Counted from the first letter of the stretch, positions 1 through 11,528 are shown. The stretch: 64,000 nt of DNA from Tetrastigma voinierianum (GCA_016808115.1 JAEQBH010000647.1:1240001-1304000); one strand, 5' to 3'. Numbers and translations are program-made. Notes: a model not told the origin generated them from the sequence alone.

Positions 1-719
1 TAATAAACGTAAAGGTATATTTATTCGGAATAAAACAAAGATAAAACAAAATGAAAATATGCATAAGCTAAATTACAAATAATAAAGAAGATTTGAGGCT
101 ATCAGAAAATATTATAAAATTGATTTGCAACATTAGAAGCGGTTGGAGGACCAAAGTAAAATAAAAAGGGATAAGATCAATATGATAAGACCAAAGAAAT
201 ATCTTATTTTGGTCTTGGAGAAAAGGAGATAAATGCGGAAGTTAAGAAGAAGAAGAAGAAGATTACAGGTATGGAACTATGATTTGGTATAGAAAAATAT
301 GGAACCATGAATATGTGTATGTAAACTAGGTGTGTACGGATATATGTCTTGGGTTGTATGGAAACTATGGGTATATGGAATTTGAGTAAGGATATATGGT
401 TTAGAACTCTCTATCTTATGTACAGTTTGGGTTTGGAAACTCCCAAACTCATTTCGTGTAGGGTTGAGTTGAGGAGAGCTTTAAGGCTCCTAGATATGTG
501 TTTTGAGAAGGGTCTAGTTGTAAGTTGAAACCAGAAAATTCCTTACGTTTGATCATGCAGTAGCCTGGACATTAGAACGAGTTTTTAGGTCAGAAATAAA
601 GGGAATTAAGCAAGTCCTTCTGATAATTGTAGCCACATCAATGAACTTGATGTTAGGCTTTGAATTTCTCAATTGACTTCACAGACCAAGTTATGGTCTT
701 TACTCGAACAGTCAAATGG

Positions 720-1010
720 GTGCGACTCACCAGAGAGGTCGCTCCAGAGAGGTCACAACCCACAGGGTCACAAACAAGGGGTCGCTGCGGAACGCGGGTC
801 GCCCAACGCGGGTCGCCCACCGTGGGCCGCTAAACAAGGGGTCGCCGCGAATGGTCGCCCAAATGCTGGTCGCGTTCGCGTCGCTGGAACGCGGGTCGCC
901 CAAATGCTGGCCGCTCAACAGGGGTCAGTCAAACAAGGGTCGCCGCGAACAAGGATCGCTCAACAAAGGGCCGCCTCGTCAAGACTGGCCGCAAGATCTC
1001 CAACTTCTAA
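720..1010. repeat. Irregular GC-rich GGTCGCC-type repeats inside LTR A
   Basis: The units GGTCGCC, AACGCGGGTCGCC and AACAAGGGGTCGC recur many times with irregular spacing. The stretch is far richer in GC than its surroundings. The matching part of the copy at 59570-59740 has GCGGCCTCT-like units instead, so this sub-region evolves quickly between family members. Confidence 0.6.
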
Positions 1011-1029
1011 GGTCATCTCCTTCGCTTGA

Positions 1030-1480
1030 ATTGATTTGGTGTTCTCGACTCTATGGAAAGCTCACGAGTCAAGAATCCATCCATATGCCTGAGGGAGATA
1101 TTAGCTGTCAGACCAAGGCGTCAAACCGAGCTTCGTCACTTCAGTGTAGCTCACGCCTGTGTCACCACAAGATCGACCGCGTGATGACCTCCAACTTCGA
1201 AGGTCATATCTCCTTCTGCCCGAACTCCGACGGTGTTCTGACCTATGGAAAGCCCATTGAGTCAAGAATCCATCCATATGCCTGAGGAAGATATTAGATG
1301 TCAGACTGGAGGTGCTCGACTGAGCTCGTCACTTCAGTGCAGCTCGTCACTCTAGGTCACCACAGACCGACTACGCAGATGACCTCCAACTTCGGCTGTC
1401 ATATCTCTCGTTTGAACTCCGACGGGGTGTTCTTGGACTCTATGGAAAGCCCATTGAGTCAAGAATTCATCAATAGACAG
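1030..1480 (+). repeat. Three tandem copies of the about 195-bp LTR-A repeat
   Basis: The core CTCTATGGAAAGC occurs near 1050, 1246 and 1439, giving spacings of about 196 and 193 bp. Each copy continues with TTGAGTCAAGAATCCATC, a CATATGCCTGAGG segment and a GCTCGTCACTTCAGTG segment. The same unit in opposite orientation forms eight-copy arrays at 52180-53600 and 58120-59530. Confidence 0.8.
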
Positions 1481-2676
1481 CTTGATAAGATTGGAACTCA
1501 TATTAGTTCCATAAAACACGGAAACAGTAGGGCAGCATGTAACCATAGTTATTTGTATTATGAACGCCTATTATGAATTCATAAATAGCTCATAAGTATA
1601 CAAAGGGAAAGCATAGTTATTTATGCATATAATGAAGTATGAAAATGTAAAGATATGAATAATCGATATATATATATTCTCATATGATTACCAATGACAA
1701 TAATTATTCGGGAAATATGAGATATATACCGGTGCATAAAATACACGCGGATTGGTCCGCTTAGAACCCGGTGAGTGATGATGGGCATGCCTATTAGGAA
1801 GAATAAGTTCCAGATAATGGGCTTATATTCGAAATCGGGACCGCAGGGTCGGCGATATAGATCCTTTGATCACGGTGGCCTCGAAGGGTCACCACAATAC
1901 CGGCCCTCATGGAATAGGTCACTGCTCCTGACAAAGGATGATACCTTCTGTATAATATAATATGCACTTACTGCCCTCATGGATCAACGCTTCATACAAG
2001 GAATATAGCACTGTCCTCATGGATTATAGTATTCCTGCATTCACTCTGCTGTTTATGCATATTAAACATAAAAGAAATGATGTGTATAGCGTAAAGGAAA
2101 TGAAGAGAATATGGGAAGCATAGAATCAAGTATGTGATGATAGTATGGGGCCATAAGAACAAGCAAGTAAAAAGTACAAGATTATATGAAAAGTATCCGA
2201 AGATGATAAGAAATGAACGGTTAAGGAAAAGTATATATATATGAGAAATGATAAGAAACGAAATGTTATATGTGTTGATATGCATGTATAAAAGAATCAG
2301 GTGACCCTTTAATGTAGGTCATTCATGTATTAATTCCCACTGTTGCAAAGCTTAGCATCGTGTTCAATCCGTGTGTACGTATGAGAAACCAGAGAATGTG
2401 ACAATCTCACATCGAAGAATAAAGGCCACATCAATAGGTGCCCACCTGGAAGACCTTTTAGGTCTATTTTGTATATGAAATTCTTTAGAAACTAATGTAA
2501 ATATCAGAATGCTGAACATTTCATATTTGAGCTTCTTGTATATATATTTTGTAATCCGTCACATGCATCGTACAAGTTAATTGTTTAACATTATTGATTA
2601 TGCAAGTGTAAAGGTTATAAGTATGATAAAAAGAGGACTACTCTGACATCCTGCGCCGAAGTCACGTCACATTTAG

Positions 2677-2689
2677 TGGTATCGTGAGC
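2677..2689 (+). other. Primer-binding site of LTR-A element (tRNA-iMet type)
   Basis: TGGTATCGTGAGC resembles the plant tRNA-iMet primer site TGGTATCAGAGC with one extra base. It lies five bases after the LTR terminus at 2671, the spacing expected for a Gypsy element on the + strand. Only a few dozen bases of this element's interior follow before Athila-like integrase sequence begins. Confidence 0.55.
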
Positions 2690-2739
2690 ATCCCGATTGT
2701 TCCCGACCTCACACCTGGTCGGATCGTGAAAGGTGTTAT

Positions 2740-3370
2740 TAGGGAAGCCAATTTGCAAACAAAATTTTCGCAAAGCTCATGAGGCGGATATGGGATCAAG
2801 CATATAATGAGCACAGCTTATCATCGAGGTAATGGGCGACGAAATTTCAACGGGGAGGTTAAAAGGATCTTGGAAAAGAGCGTAAGTTCAAGCGGGGAAG
2901 GATTGGTCTTCCAAACTTGATGATGCACTTTGGGCCTCTGAGTGCATTCAAAACTCCCATTGGGATGTCCCCCATCTGATTAGTATTGTAAGCCATATCC
3001 ACCTTCCTCTCGAATTAGAATACAAGGCTATGTGGACGTAGTGAATTCGATTTCAAAATGGAAAAGGAAGAGATTGCTTCAATTGAGTGAAGCTGGAAGC
3101 GAAATGAAGCCTATGACAATGCTAAGATCTACAAAAGACAAGACAAAGAAATGACATGATCAAAGGATTCTTAGGAAGTTCGGAGAAAGGGATCAAGTTA
3201 CGTTATTTAACTCAGTTGAGATTGTTCGGAAGAATTGAAATCGAGTGGAGTGGACCACCGCCTCTGATGGTGTCAGCACTACTTTTGGGCTTGATAACAC
3301 TGAAAGGCGTGCTTGGGGGAAGAATTCAGGTTAATGGGGAAAGAGGCGAAACATTATCTCGGGGGGAAAG
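2740..3370 (+). pseudogene. Athila/Tat-type Gypsy integrase C-terminal region, decayed
   Basis: Integrase joins retroelement cDNA to host DNA. Across all three + frames the order of motifs typical of Athila/Tat polyproteins can be read: FANKIFAKLMRR, then TAYHRGNGR (usually TPYHPQTNGQ), GEVKRILEKSV, LDDALWA, LPLELEYKAMW and, near 3230-3250, a WSGP motif (usual form SRWSGPF). It ends with IQVNGERG near 3330-3350, where the family usually has FKVNGQRLK. At least six frame changes or stops separate these motifs, so it is dead. Reverse transcriptase, RNase H and the catalytic DDE core upstream are missing; the 5' side is cut by LTR A. It is the upstream part of the element whose LTR starts at 7362. 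Confidence 0.75.
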
Positions 3371-3474
3371 AAAAAGAAGAACACCAGCGGTGAATTGAGG
3401 AAGAAAGGCTTAAAGCAGCCAAGTCGACTGGGACTCAAAGGCGGCAGTTTGTGTAAGGGCCTGCAGCCCCCTCC

Positions 3475-4245
3475 GGCCGAGGGGGTGGTCCACTCCACGA
3501 GGCTATCCCACACAGCTCTGGGGTTTCTTTCGCCTCAGTGGGCTCGAGCACCGAGACCGTAGGCTTAGATACCCCATTCGGTGGTTCCCAGCTCTGAGCG
3601 GGCTACTAGCCGAGTTGGTAGTGTGAAACTACCTCGAATGATATCTGCTCATGGTCTGAGTGGCCTGGCGCTTGTAGAAACAACTGTGGTGAGGACCACC
3701 CCTGGAAAATGAGCTTGAGATGGATGCTAATAAAAAGCCTTATATCCACGGGTCCTCGCTGGCCTCAGCGGAGGGTTGGTGTCAATTCACGGGCTATCCC
3801 CTAGCTCAGGGGTTTCTTTCGCCTCGTGGGCTCGAACACCGGGACCATGAGCTTAGGTACCCCCCGGTCGAGGTAGTTCCACACTACCAGCTGGGCTAGC
3901 TCGGTTGGTAGTGGGGCTCCTGAATGGTACTAAGCTCATGGTCCCAGTGCCCACGGCAGCTACATTAAGCCCATTAACTTTGTGGTACCAAACCCTCCGT
4001 CCGGTAGCTGTGTTGCAAGCGCCTTTGTAGGCCTTGGCCCGCTCAGACGAGGGTGGTCAGCTCCTTGGTTATCCCCCAGCTCACGAGGTTTCTTTCGCCT
4101 CAGTGAGAACAGAGCGCAGGGCCCGTGAGCTTAGATGCCCATTCGGTGGTTCCCGCTGCAAGCGAGGCTACTGGCTCGTTGGTGAAAGTGGGCTTCACCG
4201 AGATGGTATTTACTTCATGGTCTATTGCGGCAGCCCACTGTGAGA
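3475..4245 (+). repeat. Three diverged direct repeats of about 260-300 bp
   Basis: Three copies begin at a GGCTATCCC / GGTTATCCC motif at about 3501, 3802 and 4063. Each continues with GGGGTTTCTTTCGCCT, a GGCTCGA..ACCG segment, a GAGCTTAGATACCCC-like segment, GGTTGGTAGTG and a CTCATGGTC end. Similarity is obvious but imperfect. The repeats sit between the integrase remnant and the AT-rich 3' region of the Athila-like element. No protein is recognised in them; the short frames at 4034-4307 are not credible genes. Confidence 0.7.
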
Positions 4246-7200
4246 ATGAGAGGCTGGCTGTGAGGTGGGCATATAAATCGAGTGGAACGATGAGTGAGAT
4301 GCCCTAAACGATGGGTAAACCCATAAAGAATTCGAGTTTTGATTTTAGACTTAGATTTTTTGGAATTTACCTTGATTTTGTTTTCTTTAATTCTTATGAT
4401 GATTAGTTAGTACTTGAGAAGTTAATTTACCGTTTAATTAAATCCTTTACGGAAATGTTGAGAATGATTATGCAATGGCTCGAGCAAGAAGAATAAACTC
4501 CATACAACTCCGACAACTTGTAGAAGGAAACATGGCGGGAAAAGGGGAGCATTCCTTTCTTTATAAATTACAGTGAAAATTGAATATAATACATTCTTGA
4601 TTCTTGTGTGGAATTGGTTTGTTTGATGATGAGAATTTGCAAATTGATAAATAGTGAAAAGGTATTTGTTCATTAAATTTGAGGCAGAATTCTGCGGACT
4701 AGGTTGCGACAAAACTTATGTAAGTGACCAGCGATGTCCGCGACAAAGAAGTTGATGTCATGACTTAGTAAATGTTGAAGGAAGAACAGAAGTGAAAATT
4801 ACGCAACCGAGATTACATTGTGTGAAAGAAATTAAGATTACATGACGAGAATATTTAGATTAGCGACAAGAGCAAGAATCCTTGGAATACGTAATTAAGC
4901 GACAACAGAAATGCACAATGACCTGAGATGCCTGATGTCGCAGCATGAGATAACTTGTCTTCCCACTGGTTAAGTATGTCGCGAAAAGCAATCAGTATGT
5001 CGCGACATGAAAGGAAAGTTTGCCAGCTGGGCAGTTTTTAATTTTGCCCTAAATTTAATGACAGCGCACATTCTTAGCCTGAAGTTAGGAAGAGACGAGC
5101 GAAATTAAACAGAGTAATAAATAATGATTAATGCAAAAACAGAAATTTCAATTCTAATTGAACCAATGTGTTTGATACACTTTCGAGTTTCGAGGAATAA
5201 TCGAGGGAAATTAATAAAGTTCAAGAAAAACTTTCAAAATTCTCTATCAAAAACCACGAACCTACATTGGAATTACTTCTAAGAAGAGCAAGGTGAGAAT
5301 CTCCCATAATCCACTCATTGTAAATATAAAGAAGGAATAAATGGTTGTTCTCCCCAGAAACGAAGCACTATAAAGGATGGGAGAACAGCGAAAGAAAAAA
5401 CGAACAAAGAGAATGGAGAGAAGGAAGAATGAGAGAAAAGAAGAGGCTCGAGGGTTTGAACACGGGTTTATGGAATGAATGGAGTCGGAAAACCAAATAA
5501 ATTCCATTCGTTATTCCATAAAGCATTTGTGTAATAAAGAGAATGGTTGATGGAAGAATATGGATTAGTTAGAATCCATCAACCAAGCTCGAAAGAAAAG
5601 GAGCGGCCCCGATTTGTAGCACAACCTTGTTAAGAGGCGAATCACTCTTAGAGGAGCTCAAGGTCCGGTGAGCCAAATTTTGAAGCGGGAGCTGCAACCT
5701 TCTGAAGAAGATCTAGGGAAATAAAAAAATAATAATAATAATAATAAAGGGTTTTTCTCGAACTTAGATACAGTGTAACTGTAAGAAAACAAATTGTAAT
5801 AGATCGAAATGTTTTGATATTTGAATAGATTTCCTTCTAATTTGCAAATGGGTTGTTCATGATATATGGATTTTATTTCTGTTTCATTTTAGTTTCTGAT
5901 TTGGGAATCAATTTAATAATTCTATTCAATGCAGAATAAGAGCCAAATGACCGAACGAGGTACAATTGAAACATAAATTGCGATTTAGTTTAATTTGGTA
6001 CGATAAGTCCCGGAATAAGGAAGGTTATACGATTGAAGGAACAAAACAATTTTTGAGTTTGTGGTATGAGCGAGTGAGTCAAGGAACTGTTGGAAATAAC
6101 ATCATCTAAATTCTCATCCAGCATTATGAGTCAAGAGAAAATCCTCGGGGCTAGTTAATCCCCTTAAATTCTAGAACTTGTTAGATTAGTGATCAAGGCG
6201 AAATCCTAGGTGATACAATCAACAGGAAATGATGCAGGCCATCCTTGGAGAGTTTGAGCCATTCTAGCCATCCCTATTCATATGCTAATGCATACACTTC
6301 GAGTTCAATTGAGCGAAACAAGCCCCATTTTCCAAAATAAACCAATGGAGACCCTAACCATCCTAAGAATCAATCCTCCAAAGAACTGTGATTACCAAAG
6401 ATTTCAAGAAGAGAGGAAGAAATGAAGTTTGGGGGAGTGTAAATTTTTGAACTCGGAGAAAATACGAAAAAAGAAATGAAAGAAAAGATCTACATCAGAA
6501 AATATAACAAAAAAAGAAAGCTTAAAGGAATAGGTTTTGTCTTGTGGCTTAACTCTCTTGAACAATTAAGTTCTTAGGGGTGTTTCAACACATAGTACCC
6601 TAATGTCATCTGGTATGGGAGTTCTTAACCCAAAAGTTAAGCTAGAGCGTTAGAAGCCTAAAAGACAAAACATTGCACTGTGCGGTGTGACAAAAAAAAA
6701 AAAGAAAAATCCCCCAGTTTGAATTACAAATGAGAAGCTGTTACACTGCCTGCAGGAACGCCAGTTCTGAATAGAAGAAAATCAATGTGGTATCCCAAAC
6801 ATGAAGTTTGGGGGAGTTTATTAAAGAAACTACAAGGAGAAAAAGAGAGCGTATGTGAGTAAAAAGGAAAAGAATTGTTGGTAATCTTAACCTAAAAATC
6901 CCATCAAGCTCCTACCCCTTGCAAGCGACAGTTATAAAGCCCGAAAAGATCTTATTGATCTGAAGGTTGTAATCACGTACATTAGTGAGATCAATATGAA
7001 CAACAAGCCTATGGAATTTGGAAAATGAGGAAAAGATCAAAGCGCCAGACATCCTCTGGGGTTAATTGACTCATTAAGAAAATGAGAAGAAAACCAGCTT
7101 ACATTTCGGCATAATCAATTAACTATCTTGTTTGTGAAAACAAATTCAACAATTTAGATTATGTACACTGATTGGTAGAAACTAACCTTTATCTGGACTT

Positions 7201-7350
7201 GAAGAGTGACTACCGTGAAACGAATGCAATTTTTAGTCTTTCCAATTAAATTGGTTACAGATGCAAAGCGAACGAGAAAAATGTCCTTTTGTTTGAGGAC
7301 AAACAAATCTTTCTTTTCTTTGCTTGGGAACGAAGCAAAATTTTAGAACT
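4246..7350 (+). mobile_element. Long 3' region of the Athila/Tat-like element, no gene seen
   Basis: This is AT-rich sequence with no sustained reading frame. Two copies of AAGTTTGGGGGAGT (about 6424 and 6802) and a GTTTGAGGACAAACAAA segment (about 7289) are hallmark sequences of the region before the LTR in Athila/Tat elements. An (AAT)n run lies at 5727-5746. GTCGCGACA-type words are scattered around 4880-5010. An env-like frame, present in some Athila elements, was looked for and not found. Confidence 0.55.
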
Positions 7351-7361
7351 ACAGGGGAGTT
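7351..7361 (+). other. Polypurine tract of Athila/Tat-like element
   Basis: ACAGGGGAG followed by TT lies immediately before the TGATGAGCTTAAAAG LTR start. A tract of this kind primes plus-strand DNA synthesis and marks the upstream boundary of a 3' LTR. Confidence 0.55.
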
Positions 7362-7774
7362 TGATGAGCTTAAAAGTCATACATTTTCGGAGTCCGTTTT
7401 CTTATTGATTTTTATAAAGGCCCGATTATATGCAAGAATATGGGATAAAACTTGCAGAAGCTGGCATGCGGCGGGAATTCAAAAAGAAAACGAGAATTTG
7501 CGATAAAAGGAGCGAATGTGGGCGGCGATGCGATATAATTGGTGAAGAAGTTACGGGAGCGCAAAGTTAAAGAATTTGATGTCGTGAAGCTTTCTGAAAT
7601 CAAAGTACATATTCGAGGTTGCAACTACAAGGCTCCGATGTAATGGCGTAATTGAAGACAAAGCGTGAAAGAAACTCAAGTCAACAACGAGAAATTGATG
7701 AAGAAGAAGACATGGATATTAAGCTATCCTTGGAAGGTGTAGATAGAATTAAACCGATCTGATGGATAATGAGG

Positions 7775-8335
7775 TCGCGACACTGACGAGAAGAAATTAG
7801 GTGAGCGAGAGATAAATGATGAATTTGAATAAATTATTAATCGCGACATGCGGATGTGGTGCGACATCGATACTAAGATGAGAGCGTCGCGACATCAGAC
7901 TCATAAGGAAGCCCAAGGTCGCGACAACGGCATTCAAGAGAGATGGTCGAGACATCGGCTACACGAGAAAGGAAGTGCGGTATCATTGTCGGCGACAACG
8001 GTTGTGGGAAAAGAAGGTCACGACAACCAGGTGTTGTCGACATCAATAAGAACTAAGAAATTACGCGGCGTCGTTTAAGCGGTCAGCGACAAAGTAGAGG
8101 AAAGTGCAAATGACACCGTCGAGAAATTAGCGGCGTACTTCTGAAGATTGAAATTCAGCGACAACATTTAGTTGTCGTGACATCAAATACCTGATTAAGG
8201 TCAGCGGCGTCCTTAAGGCTGCCAGCGACATCAGCTACCAAAGACGCGTCGCGACCAAACAAAGGCTCCATGACATGGCCGAAGACAACGAGGTGGCGAT
8301 AAGAATCTATGTGGCGACATCAACTTAATAGCTGG
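7775..8335. repeat. GTCGCGAC-rich irregular repeat block in the LTR
   Basis: The palindromic word GTCGCGAC and one-base variants (GTCGTGAC, GTCACGAC, GTCGGCGAC, CAGCGACA) recur roughly every 20-50 bp, usually followed by ACATC or AAC. The block sits just upstream of the TATAAATA at 8397, where LTR enhancers normally lie. A similar block occurs in an unrelated Gypsy element at 34450-34890. Confidence 0.6.
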
Positions 8336-8396
8336 CCCAGGCGGAGTTAGCTGCCGATCCAAAAAGAGTGCATGAAATTAGGGCCCGACGGAGACC

Positions 8397-8404
8397 TATA
8401 AATA
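8397..8404 (+). promoter_or_regulatory. TATA box of the Athila/Tat-like LTR
   Basis: TATAAATA lies in a GC-richer setting directly after the GTCGCGAC block. The downstream sequence becomes T-rich as expected for the U3-R transition. This assignment rests on position and motif only. Confidence 0.45.
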
Positions 8405-9756
8405 CGGTGCTGCGAAGAAACCATGACTCGGATGACTAAAGAGATGGGTTCTTGAGAAGGCTCTGTATTTTAATTTTCTTTTTATTTTCTTAGTTTTTAT
8501 TTTTAGATTAGTTGTATTTCATTCAAATTTGGATACGAACATTTCTTGTTAAAGTTTAAAATTTGAATCTTGAGATTCATATTTCTTCAAATTAAATGGT
8601 TGTTTGGTCAGGACAATTTCTTGGAGAATTGGCGGGTTTCAGTTGCCCGATTTGTTGGCTGTTGATCGGCGGCTTGATGTATGAGGTGCGCCAATCTGTG
8701 GTTGAAAACCGAACTTTCATTGAATTAGCGTTATCGTCGAAATTATCTTTCTGCATAATTTTTGTTTAGTCTTGATGAACTCCGGTTTGCGAAGCTGGCA
8801 GTCTTGTGTATTTTTACATTGCTGATCCCAATGTCGGTGTCTCATGCCCATGCGTCTGGAGTTGTCTCGGCTTCGATTTCGAGGAGACCCTCGAGTGACA
8901 CGAGAGAAGGAATTCACGAGTGATGAACAATTTTGAAAGGTATGAGAACTAACAATGGTGATCTAATGTGCTACAGTAATTAAATCGATAAAATCTCTTC
9001 TCATGAGCGAGCGAGAGAACAATTATCAATTTAGGCACCTGAGAGTTCTACGATTCGATTAGTAAATCGATCCGGTATTGCGAGATCTAATCATCAGGAA
9101 AGGATGAGCTATTCTAATTTGGAAGAGGAACCGTATAGTGTAGATCTGTGCCCAATGACTGACTATATCTCGGGGCTCGGATTCTGGTCCATGTAGTGGG
9201 TATGAAGTATTGAAAAAGAAAAATACCGAGCAAGGTAACCCAGTTAAAAGTAGTTATCTAACACTGCGTCTTCGAGGAAAGCGATTGAAGTTTAGATAAT
9301 GAATTGTGAAGGGTTGGAGAAATCCAGCTACACTATTATATTCCTTGGACCTAGTTTTAAATCTGCGGTTGATAAGCAACAGATCGTGTATTCTGCTGGA
9401 ATTGATGTTTGTGGCATTCTTTTAATGTCTCTTTGCGAGAGAAGCGAGTCTTAATTTGTTATTTTGTATTTCCATGTCCAGATTCATTCATTATTAATTC
9501 AATTTTCTTAGGTTTTTATTATTTTTAAGCTTTCAAAGGCGATTCCCTTGTCTATCGAGTCCAAATAGTGTGGGGTTTGAGTAGTCGGGGTGTTGATCGA
9601 GAATTCTTGAGATCTACGTGGGATCGATATGCGGACTTAAAATCCGATTTACTGCTTGTCAGGCTGTGCACTTGCAGCATAACGGATCAAAACCACTCAG
9701 TAAACAATTTACCCCAATTGAAACAATCTTTGAACTAATCAAATAGCCTAAGGCAT

Positions 9757-9940
9757 CTGATCGACAAGTTCTATGGCATCGATTCTTATTTGAGGATTAG
9801 ACAATAATCTTTAGCGATAGTGTTATAAATCTGTGCATGTCTTTTGGTCAGGTCAACAAGTTTTATGGCGTCGTTGCCAGGGATTATACAATAGTCCTTT
9901 GGTAATAGTGTCATAAATTTGCATATGTTCTTTGGTCTTT
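9757..9940 (+). repeat. Two-copy duplication of the LTR end / primer-site region
   Basis: Two units of about 92 bp both run from GACAAGTT(C/T)TATGGC through a GTGTTATAAAT or GTGTCATAAAT segment to a TCTTTGGTC-like end. The second copy contains TGGCGTCGTTGCCAGGGA at 9866-9883, one or two bases off the tRNA-Asp primer site typical of Athila/Tat elements; the first copy has a more degraded version near 9774. Confidence 0.65.
9866..9883 (+). other. Primer-binding site, tRNA-Asp type
   Basis: TGGCGTCGTTGCCAGGGA closely matches the TGGCGCCGTTGCCGGGGA primer site characteristic of Athila/Tat Gypsy elements. About 70 bp further on the element is cut by the Copia fragment. Confidence 0.65.
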
Positions 9941-9946
9941 CAACAA

Positions 9947-11528
9947 AGACCATAAAGTGCCCGCCATAGTTGAAATACTCTGTGAACGAACCCCGGAGGG
10001 TGAGGGTAACCAGGAGGAAGCTTCATATAGACTTCCTCTGAGAGTTCACCATTAAGAAAAGCATTTTTGACATCCATCTGAAAGAGTGGCCATTTGCGAG
10101 CCACAGAAACGACAATAAGAGTCATGACGGAGAAAGTCGAACCCGCGAGAGCAAATGTCTCCGCCCAGGAAAAGGTCGGGGAGGATCGATGGGAATAAGA
10201 AACGAGAACATGAGGTGGTTGGTAAAACATTTTTGTGTTCCCAAAGACCACATGCCGAGAAACACAAAGGAGTTTGCTAATGGGATCATAACACCTATAA
10301 CCTTTTGACCAGTTCTACCCAAAGAAAACAACACAGCGAAGCGGGGCGAAATTTGTTTCTTTCATGATCTTGAAGAAGAACAAAACAGACACATTCAAAG
10401 ACTCTAAGTAAGTCATAGGATGGAGGAGAACCAAACAACAAATCATAAGGAGTTTGATTCTGAACAATGGGAGGGCTGCCGATTGATGGGTGTAAACAAC
10501 GATAAACTGACTTCCCCAAAAGCGAGAAGGAGTAGAAGCGGGAATAGTAGTAGCACGAACAACATCAAGAATATGACGAAATTTGCGCTTAGCCCTGCCA
10601 TTTTGCTGAGAAGTGCCTGCACAAGAGGAATGAGGAACAATACCAAATTGATGTAGAATAAAGGTAAATTCATGGGCTTTATATTCTTAGGCATTATCAG
10701 ATCCAAAAACTTTGATAGGTTTAGAAAATTGTGTTTCAATCATTTTGGTAAAGTCACGATATATTTGATAAAGTTTAGAACGATTTTTGAAGAGATAAAT
10801 CCAAGTATATCAGGAAAAATCATCCACAAAAATAACAAAGTAACGTGACCCACCCGGAGTAGAAATGGGAGAGGGGCCCCATACATCAGAATGAATAAGA
10901 TCAAAAGAAGAAAGAGCACGAGAAACACTGTTATTAAATGGTAAAGCGGTTTGTTTGCCAAATTGACAAGGCATACAATCAAAACTCTTATTTGAAACCG
11001 AACCTAACAAACCCCTAGAAACTAGTTGTTTAACCCTAGAGATAGATGCATGACCAAGGGGGGATGTTAGATGAAGAAAATGAGCTAAAACAACCTTTCG
11101 ACCTTACGGGTGATCCTAACGATCTGTCTCGTTTGAGAATCCTGCACAACCACACTAGTAGAGGAAAAGGTTAGAGAAAAACCAAGTTCAGTGAGTTGCC
11201 CAACAGAAAGAAGATTATGAGTGTAAACATTGGAAACAAACAAGGCTGGTGTAGAGACATTACCAAGATGAGAGACATGCATAGGAGAACCATTTGCAAT
11301 GTATATGGTAGGGAGAGAAGTAGAAGTGTGTGAAGGTACAACATCAGGAGAAGAAGTCATATGATTGCAGCAAGCAGAATCAAGAAGCCACATAGGAGAA
11401 GTACCTGATATCATAGAAAAAGCAATGTTGGATGCACTGGAAGATAGAAGATGAACCTCATTAACCATATCCTGTAGATCTGCTATATAGAGAGATGAGG
11501 CAGGACCAGACTTGGAATGGGAGTCCAT
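9947..11528 (-). pseudogene. Ty1/Copia pol polyprotein, gag-less and 3'-truncated
   Basis: Read on the minus strand, this gives in order: an aspartic protease with WLLDSACCNHMT (normally DSGA, so the active-site glycine is lost); the GAG-pre-integrase segment THNLLSVGQLTELGF; integrase with CMPCQFGKQ, DLIHSDVWGPSP and FVDDF; then a frameshift near 10740, an integrase tail (QTPYDLLFG, LRVFECVCF) and reverse transcriptase with WPLFQMDVKNAFLNG and YMKLPPGYPHPPG. It stops at LYGL near 9950, so the YVDD core of reverse transcriptase and RNase H are missing. The integrase-to-RT linker is shortened, and frameshifts near 10260 and 10740 break the frame. The Met at 11528 directly precedes the protease, so gag proper is absent. 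Confidence 0.9.

Larger units (their letters stand above)
1..2671 (+). mobile_element. Gypsy long terminal repeat (family A), right-hand part, cut by window edge
   Basis: This stretch matches, in reverse orientation, the LTRs at 49942-54803 and 55905-61698: the A-rich start corresponds to 54480-54600, 540-720 to 53740-53880, the tandem repeats at 1030-1480 to 52180-53570, and 1500-2330 to about 51000-52150. It ends in a CACGTCACA-type LTR terminus at 2671, directly before a tRNA-Met-type primer site. It is therefore read as the 3' portion of a 5' LTR on the + strand; the start lies outside the window. Short open frames within it (for example 673-1029 and 1298-1576) have no recognisable protein features and are taken as chance ORFs in repeat DNA. 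Confidence 0.65.
7362..9765 (+). mobile_element. Athila/Tat-like LTR, flanked by polypurine tract and primer site
   Basis: The LTR begins TGATGAGCTTAAAAG after a polypurine tract and ends in the repeated stretch before a TGGCGTCGTTGCC primer site. It has a promoter-like TATAAATA at 8397. It carries no protein; the ORFs within it are repeat artefacts. Having a polypurine tract on one side and a primer site on the other means this single LTR acts as the 3' LTR of the upstream element and the 5' LTR of a downstream one. The exact 3' boundary is uncertain by about 100 bp because of the local duplication at 9757-9940. Confidence 0.55.

Noticed and set aside
716..1285. A 189-codon open frame rich in arginine and glycine
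   Set aside because: It lies across the GGTCGCC repeats and the 195-bp LTR repeat, overlaps another long frame, and has no family features. The repeat composition explains the lack of stops.
10420..10656. Plus-strand 78-codon frame
   Set aside because: It is antisense to the Copia integrase region, where minus-strand motifs are unambiguous.
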